Source: Streptomyces violaceusniger Tu 4113
Lineage (GTDB): Bacteria > Actinomycetota > Actinomycetes > Streptomycetales > Streptomycetaceae
Direction: 5' to 3'
NCBI RefSeq assembly: GCF_000147815.2
Contig: NC_015957.1
Location: 6,138,001-6,202,000, forward strand
Length of the DNA: 64,000 nt
The translations under genes were made by a program, and so were the position numbers. Every line of letters begins with the position of its first letter. Positions within the stretch are counted from its first letter, which is position 1. Shown here in pieces: positions 61,064 through 64,000 of the stretch. The notes below the pieces were generated by a model. That model did no database searches. It was not told the origin of the DNA and saw nothing but the letters and a program-made list of their open reading frames with translations.

Positions 61064-61645
61064 ATGGGACATCGGGAACAGTTGATGGCCGGGGCGAAGC
61101 GGTGCCTGGAGGAGCGGGGATTCGCCCGTACGACCTCGCGTGACATCGCCGCCGCCGCCAACGCACCGCTCGGCACGATCAATTACCACTACGGCTCGAA
61201 GGAGCAGTTGCTCAACGCGGCGCTGCTGGAATCGCTCGACGAGTGGAGCGAGAAGGTGCGGTCCGGGTCGGCGGAGGCCGCTCCGGACTCCGATGCCGGA
61301 ACGCGAGCGGAGTCGATGTGGGCCCGGATCATCGAGTCCGAGACCACGGACCGGCCGCTGCTGGTGGCCGGCGCCGAAGCGTTCGCCCAGGCCGAACGTT
61401 CCGCCGAGGTCCGGCAGCAGCTCGCCGAGGCGTTCGAACGGTCCCGTACGGCGCTGGCGGCCGAGCTGCACGGCATCGAGGACGCGGAGGAGGGCGAGGT
61501 GGCCCGTGCGGTCGGGTCGGTGCACATGGCCCTGGTCGCCGGTCTCACCCAGCAGTGGCTGGTCGATCCCGAGCGCGCGCCCTCGGCGCGGGAGGTGGCC
61601 ACGGGCCTGCGGAGGATCGCCCAGGCCCTCGAGTCCGATGCCTGA
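61064..61645 (+). CDS. TetR-family transcriptional regulator
   Basis: A 193-residue protein (196 if GTG 61055 is used). The N-terminal HTH (TTSRDIAAAANAPLGTINYHYGSKEQLLNAAL) is at about residues 20-52 and is strongly TetR-like. The rest is a helical ligand-binding and dimerisation domain. ATG 61064 has AGGG eight bases upstream. If TAGGGT at 61051 is the -10, the transcript could start at or near the ATG and be almost leaderless. The stop overlaps the start of the dnaE remnant by eight bases, so the two were probably co-transcribed before dnaE was damaged. The likely function is a ligand-responsive repressor acting at 61015-61041. Confidence 0.88.
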   Translation: MGHREQLMAGAKRCLEERGFARTTSRDIAAAANAPLGTINYHYGSKEQLLNAALLESLDEWSEKVRSGSAEAAPDSDAGTRAESMWARIIESETTDRPLLVAGAEAFAQAERSAEVRQQLAEAFERSRTALAAELHGIEDAEEGEVARAVGSVHMALVAGLTQQWLVDPERAPSAREVATGLRRIAQALESDA

Positions 61646-62997
61646 TCCGGGTGCAGGAGTGGCACCGCCTTTCACCCATCTGCATGTGCACACCCAGTAC
61701 TCGCTCCTGGACGGCGCGGCCCGGCTGAAGGATCTCTTCGCGGCCTGCCAGGAGATGGGCATGTCGCACCTTGCCCTTCGCGGGCTACGCCTACAACAAG
61801 GCGCATGCGGCCGCCTACGCGCTCGTCTCGTACTGGACCGCGTATCTCAAGGCCAACTACCCCGCCGAGTACATGGCGGCGCTGCTCACCTCGGTGCGTG
61901 ACGACAAGGACAAGTCGGCGGTCTATCTGAACGAGTGCCGTCGTATGGGCATCAAGGTGCTGCCGCCGAACGTCAATGAGTCCGAGGCCAATTTCACCGC
62001 TCAGGGTGATGATGTGATCCTCTTCGGTCTCACGGCGGTCCGGAACGTCGGTCAGAACGTGGTGGAAGCGATCATCCGCGGCCGTAAGGCCAAAGGGAAG
62101 TACGCCTCGTTCCCGGACTACCTGGACAAGGCCGAGGCGGTGGTGTGCAACAAGCGCACCACGGAATCGCTGATCAAGGCGGGCGCGTTCGACGAGATGG
62201 GCCACACCCGTAAGGGGCTCACGGCGCACTACGAGGCGCTGATCGACAATGTGGTCGCGGTCAAGCGCAAGGAGGCCGAGGGGCAGTTCGACCTCTTCGG
62301 CGGCATGGCCGGGGACGGCGGGGACGGCGAGGGGCCGGGCTTCGGCCTCGACGTCGAGTTCTCGGACGTCGAATGGGAGAAGACCTATCTGCTCGCCCAG
62401 GAGCGGGAGATGCTGGGCCTGTATGTCTCCGACCACCCGCTGCTCGGTCTGGAGCAGTTGCTGGCCGGCACGGCGGACGCCACCGTCGCGCAGCTCACCG
62501 GCGGTGACTTCGCGGACGGTGCAATCGTCACGGTCGGCGGGATCATCTCCGGTCTGCAGCGCAAGATGACCAAACAGGGCAACGCCTGGGCCATCGCCAC
62601 CGTGGAGGACCTCGCCGGCTCCATCGAGTGCATGTTCTTCCCGGCCACCTGTCAACTGGTGTCGGCCCAACTCGTCGAGGACACAGTGGTGTTCGTCAAG
62701 GGCCGCCTCGACAGACGCGAGGACGTGCCCCGGCTGGTGGCGATGGAACTGGCGGTCCCCGACCTGAGCGCCCGCCATGCCCCGCTGCGCCTGGAGATGC
62801 TCGAAGCGCACATGACACCGCGCTCCGTCCAGCAGCTCAAAGAGATCCTCCAGGCCCACCCGGGACCGACCGAGGTACATCTGCGGGTGCGTGGCCGGAC
62901 CAGGACCACCGTCTACCGGCTGGGCTACCGTATCGGCATCCGGCCCGAGTTCTGGGCGGATCTCAAAGCGGCGGTGGCCGTCACCCGGGCGCCATGA
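61638..62997 (+). pseudogene. dnaE: DNA polymerase III alpha subunit (dnaE) remnant with a large internal deletion
   Basis: The reading from ATG 61638 gives PPFTHLHVHTQYSLLDGAAR and RLKDLFAACQEMGMSHLA, the first ~44 residues of an actinobacterial DnaE PHP domain. At about 61770 the sequence jumps to a different frame, LPFAGYAYNKAHAAAYALVS, which matches DnaE near residue 770 of about 1180. It then continues for about 400 residues through the helix-hairpin-helix region (NKRTTESLIKAGAF) and OB fold (GGIISGLQRKMTKQGNAW) to a stop at 62997. Roughly 700 residues are missing, including the catalytic aspartates, and the junction is frameshifted, so no polymerase can be made. As dnaE is essential, another copy must exist. 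A start near 61771 could still yield the C-terminal piece, but nothing supports it. Confidence 0.85.
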
Positions 62998-63037
62998 GCC
63001 GGGCCACCACCCGGGTCGCGCGATCTACTCCCCCATT

Positions 63038-63074
63038 ACGCAAGCGACTTGCAATTCTTGCGCTACGCTTGCGT
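63038..63074. promoter_or_regulatory. Operator and promoter array of the LacI-family gene
   Basis: ACGCAAGCG (63038-63046) and CGCTTGCGT (63066-63074) form a 9-base inverted repeat. Three direct CTTGC motifs lie at 63048, 63057 and 63068. By recall, the Streptomyces MalR/Reg1 regulator binds repeated CTTGCAG-like motifs. TACGCT (63064-63069) fits a -10, placing the start of transcription at or next to ATG 63077. No Shine-Dalgarno sequence is seen, consistent with a leaderless, self-regulated message. Confidence 0.6.
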
Positions 63075-63076
63075 GT

Positions 63077-64000
63077 ATGACGCGACGACTTGCTGAAGTG
63101 GCGAAGAAGGTCGGTGTCAGCGAGGCCACGGTCAGCCGGGTGCTCAATGGCAAGCCCGGGGTCTCCGAAGCCACCCGGCAGGCGGTGCTGTCCGCGCTGG
63201 ACGTCCTCGGCTACGAGCGGCCCACCCAGCTACGAGGCGACCGGGCCCGGCTGGTCGGGCTGGTCCTGCCCGAGCTGCAGAACCCCATCTTCCCGGCGTT
63301 CGCCGAGGTCATCGGCGGGGCGCTGGCGCAACTGGGGCTGACTCCGGTGCTGTGCACCCAGACCAAGGGCGGGGTTTCCGAGGCCGATTACGTGGACCTG
63401 CTGCTGCAGCAGCAGGTCTCCGGAGTGGTGTTCGCGGGCGGGCTGTTCGCGCAGGCCGACGCGCCGCATGACCACTACCGGCTGCTCGCCGAGCGCAACA
63501 TCCCGGTGGTGCTGATCAACGCGGCCATCGAGCATCTCGGCTTCCCCGGCGTCTCCTGCGACGACGCCGTGGCCGTGGAGCAGGCGTGGCGGCATCTGGC
63601 CTCCCTCGGCCACGAGCGGATCGGGCTCGTGCTCGGGCCGGGTGACCATATGCCGTCGGCGCGCAAGCTGGCCGCCGCGCACGCGGTCGCCGGCCGGCTG
63701 CCGGACGAGTTCGTGGCCCGGGCGATCTTCTCGATCGAGGGCGGCCACGCCGCGGCCTCCCGACTGATCGACCGGGGGGTCACGGGCATCATCTGCGCCA
63801 GTGACCCGCTGGCGCTGGGGGCGATCCGGGCGGCGCGCCGCAAGGGGTTCGGCGTGCCGTCGCAGGTGTCCGTGGTCGGCTACGACGACTCCGCGTTCAT
63901 GAACTGCACCGAACCGCCGCTGACCACCGTCCGCCAGCCCATCGAGGCCATGGGCAGGGCGGCCGTGGAGCTGCTGAACGCGCAGATCGGCGGCGCGGCC
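63077..64000 (+). CDS. malR: LacI-family repressor resembling Streptomyces MalR/Reg1 (3' end outside window)
   Basis: 308 codons are visible of a family usually about 340. The N-terminal HTH RLAEVAKKVGVSEATVSRVL plus hinge helix is followed by a periplasmic-binding-like sensor domain (VGLVLPELQNPIFPAFAEV, GYDDSAFMN, TTVRQPIEAMG). The sequence strongly resembles the maltose/alpha-glucoside regulator of Streptomyces from memory, hence the tentative symbol. It starts at ATG 63077 immediately after its operator array, without an SD. In other streptomycetes malR is, as I recall, divergent from malEFG. Here the upstream neighbour is the dnaE remnant on the same strand, so either the locus is rearranged or this is a paralogue. 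Confidence 0.8.
   Translation, partial: MTRRLAEVAKKVGVSEATVSRVLNGKPGVSEATRQAVLSALDVLGYERPTQLRGDRARLVGLVLPELQNPIFPAFAEVIGGALAQLGLTPVLCTQTKGGVSEADYVDLLLQQQVSGVVFAGGLFAQADAPHDHYRLLAERNIPVVLINAAIEHLGFPGVSCDDAVAVEQAWRHLASLGHERIGLVLGPGDHMPSARKLAAAHAVAGRLPDEFVARAIFSIEGGHAAASRLIDRGVTGIICASDPLALGAIRAARRKGFGVPSQVSVVGYDDSAFMNCTEPPLTTVRQPIEAMGRAAVELLNAQIGGAA

Noticed and set aside
58661..61762. A 1033-codon minus-strand frame containing the LysR gene
   Set aside because: Its first ~700 codons run antisense through the TetR and MFS genes with low-complexity residues. Only the last 309 codons, from GTG 59590, form a real protein.
61771..62997. The 408-codon frame as an independent functional gene
   Set aside because: It begins mid-domain of DnaE with TTG, has no ribosome site, and is preceded by the matching N-terminal dnaE piece, so it is the rear part of a pseudogene.

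Overview
The window is high-GC actinomycete DNA, almost certainly from a Streptomyces. GTG starts, GTGA/ATGA gene overlaps, modular type I PKS genes and the LysR, TetR and LacI-family flanking genes all fit. About 90% of it is one leftward (minus-strand) operon for a large hybrid polyketide-peptide. No RNA gene, CRISPR array or insertion sequence was seen.

Operon, in transcription order. (1) 57945-53263: a single NRPS module, C-A-PCP-C. (2) 53266-36116: PKS-1, a KSQ-AT-ACP loading module plus extension modules 1-3. (3) 36058-14747: PKS-2, modules 4-7. (4) 14750 to beyond base 1: PKS-3, modules 8-10 complete and the KS of module 11. Docking helices join PKS-1 to PKS-2 and PKS-2 to PKS-3. PKS-1 has no N-terminal docking coil and opens with a decarboxylating KSQ, so the chain starts there from malonate. 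The NRPS, although first in the operon, therefore probably acts last: it would add an amino acid to the finished polyketide, and its terminal C domain would release or cyclise the product. This is the RapP/FkbP/MerP plan of rapamycin, FK506 and meridamycin. The gene order (NRPS, then the KSQ-loaded PKS) most resembles meridamycin, but the adenylation pocket as I read it is not obviously a pipecolate pocket.

Predicted chemistry from motifs: acetate starter; M1 methylmalonate, A-type KR; M2 methylmalonate, DH-KR; M3 malonate, B-type KR; M4 unusual AT (VASH), DH-KR; M5 methylmalonate, KR with an altered catalytic residue; M6 methylmalonate, fully reducing DH-ER-KR; M7 methylmalonate, DH-KR; M8 malonate, A-type KR; M9 malonate, B-type KR; M10 methylmalonate, B-type KR; M11 continues off the left edge. 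Large near-identical DNA blocks shared between modules show recent internal recombination.

Right flank (57946-64000). A 715-base control region with a good minus-strand promoter precedes the NRPS. Then come a LysR-family regulator (minus) divergent from an MFS exporter (plus), and a TetR-family regulator with a clear operator. Next is a dnaE (DNA polymerase III alpha) pseudogene that has lost its middle. A LacI-family regulator resembling Streptomyces MalR/Reg1 runs off the right edge. This flank is probably the edge of the cluster.
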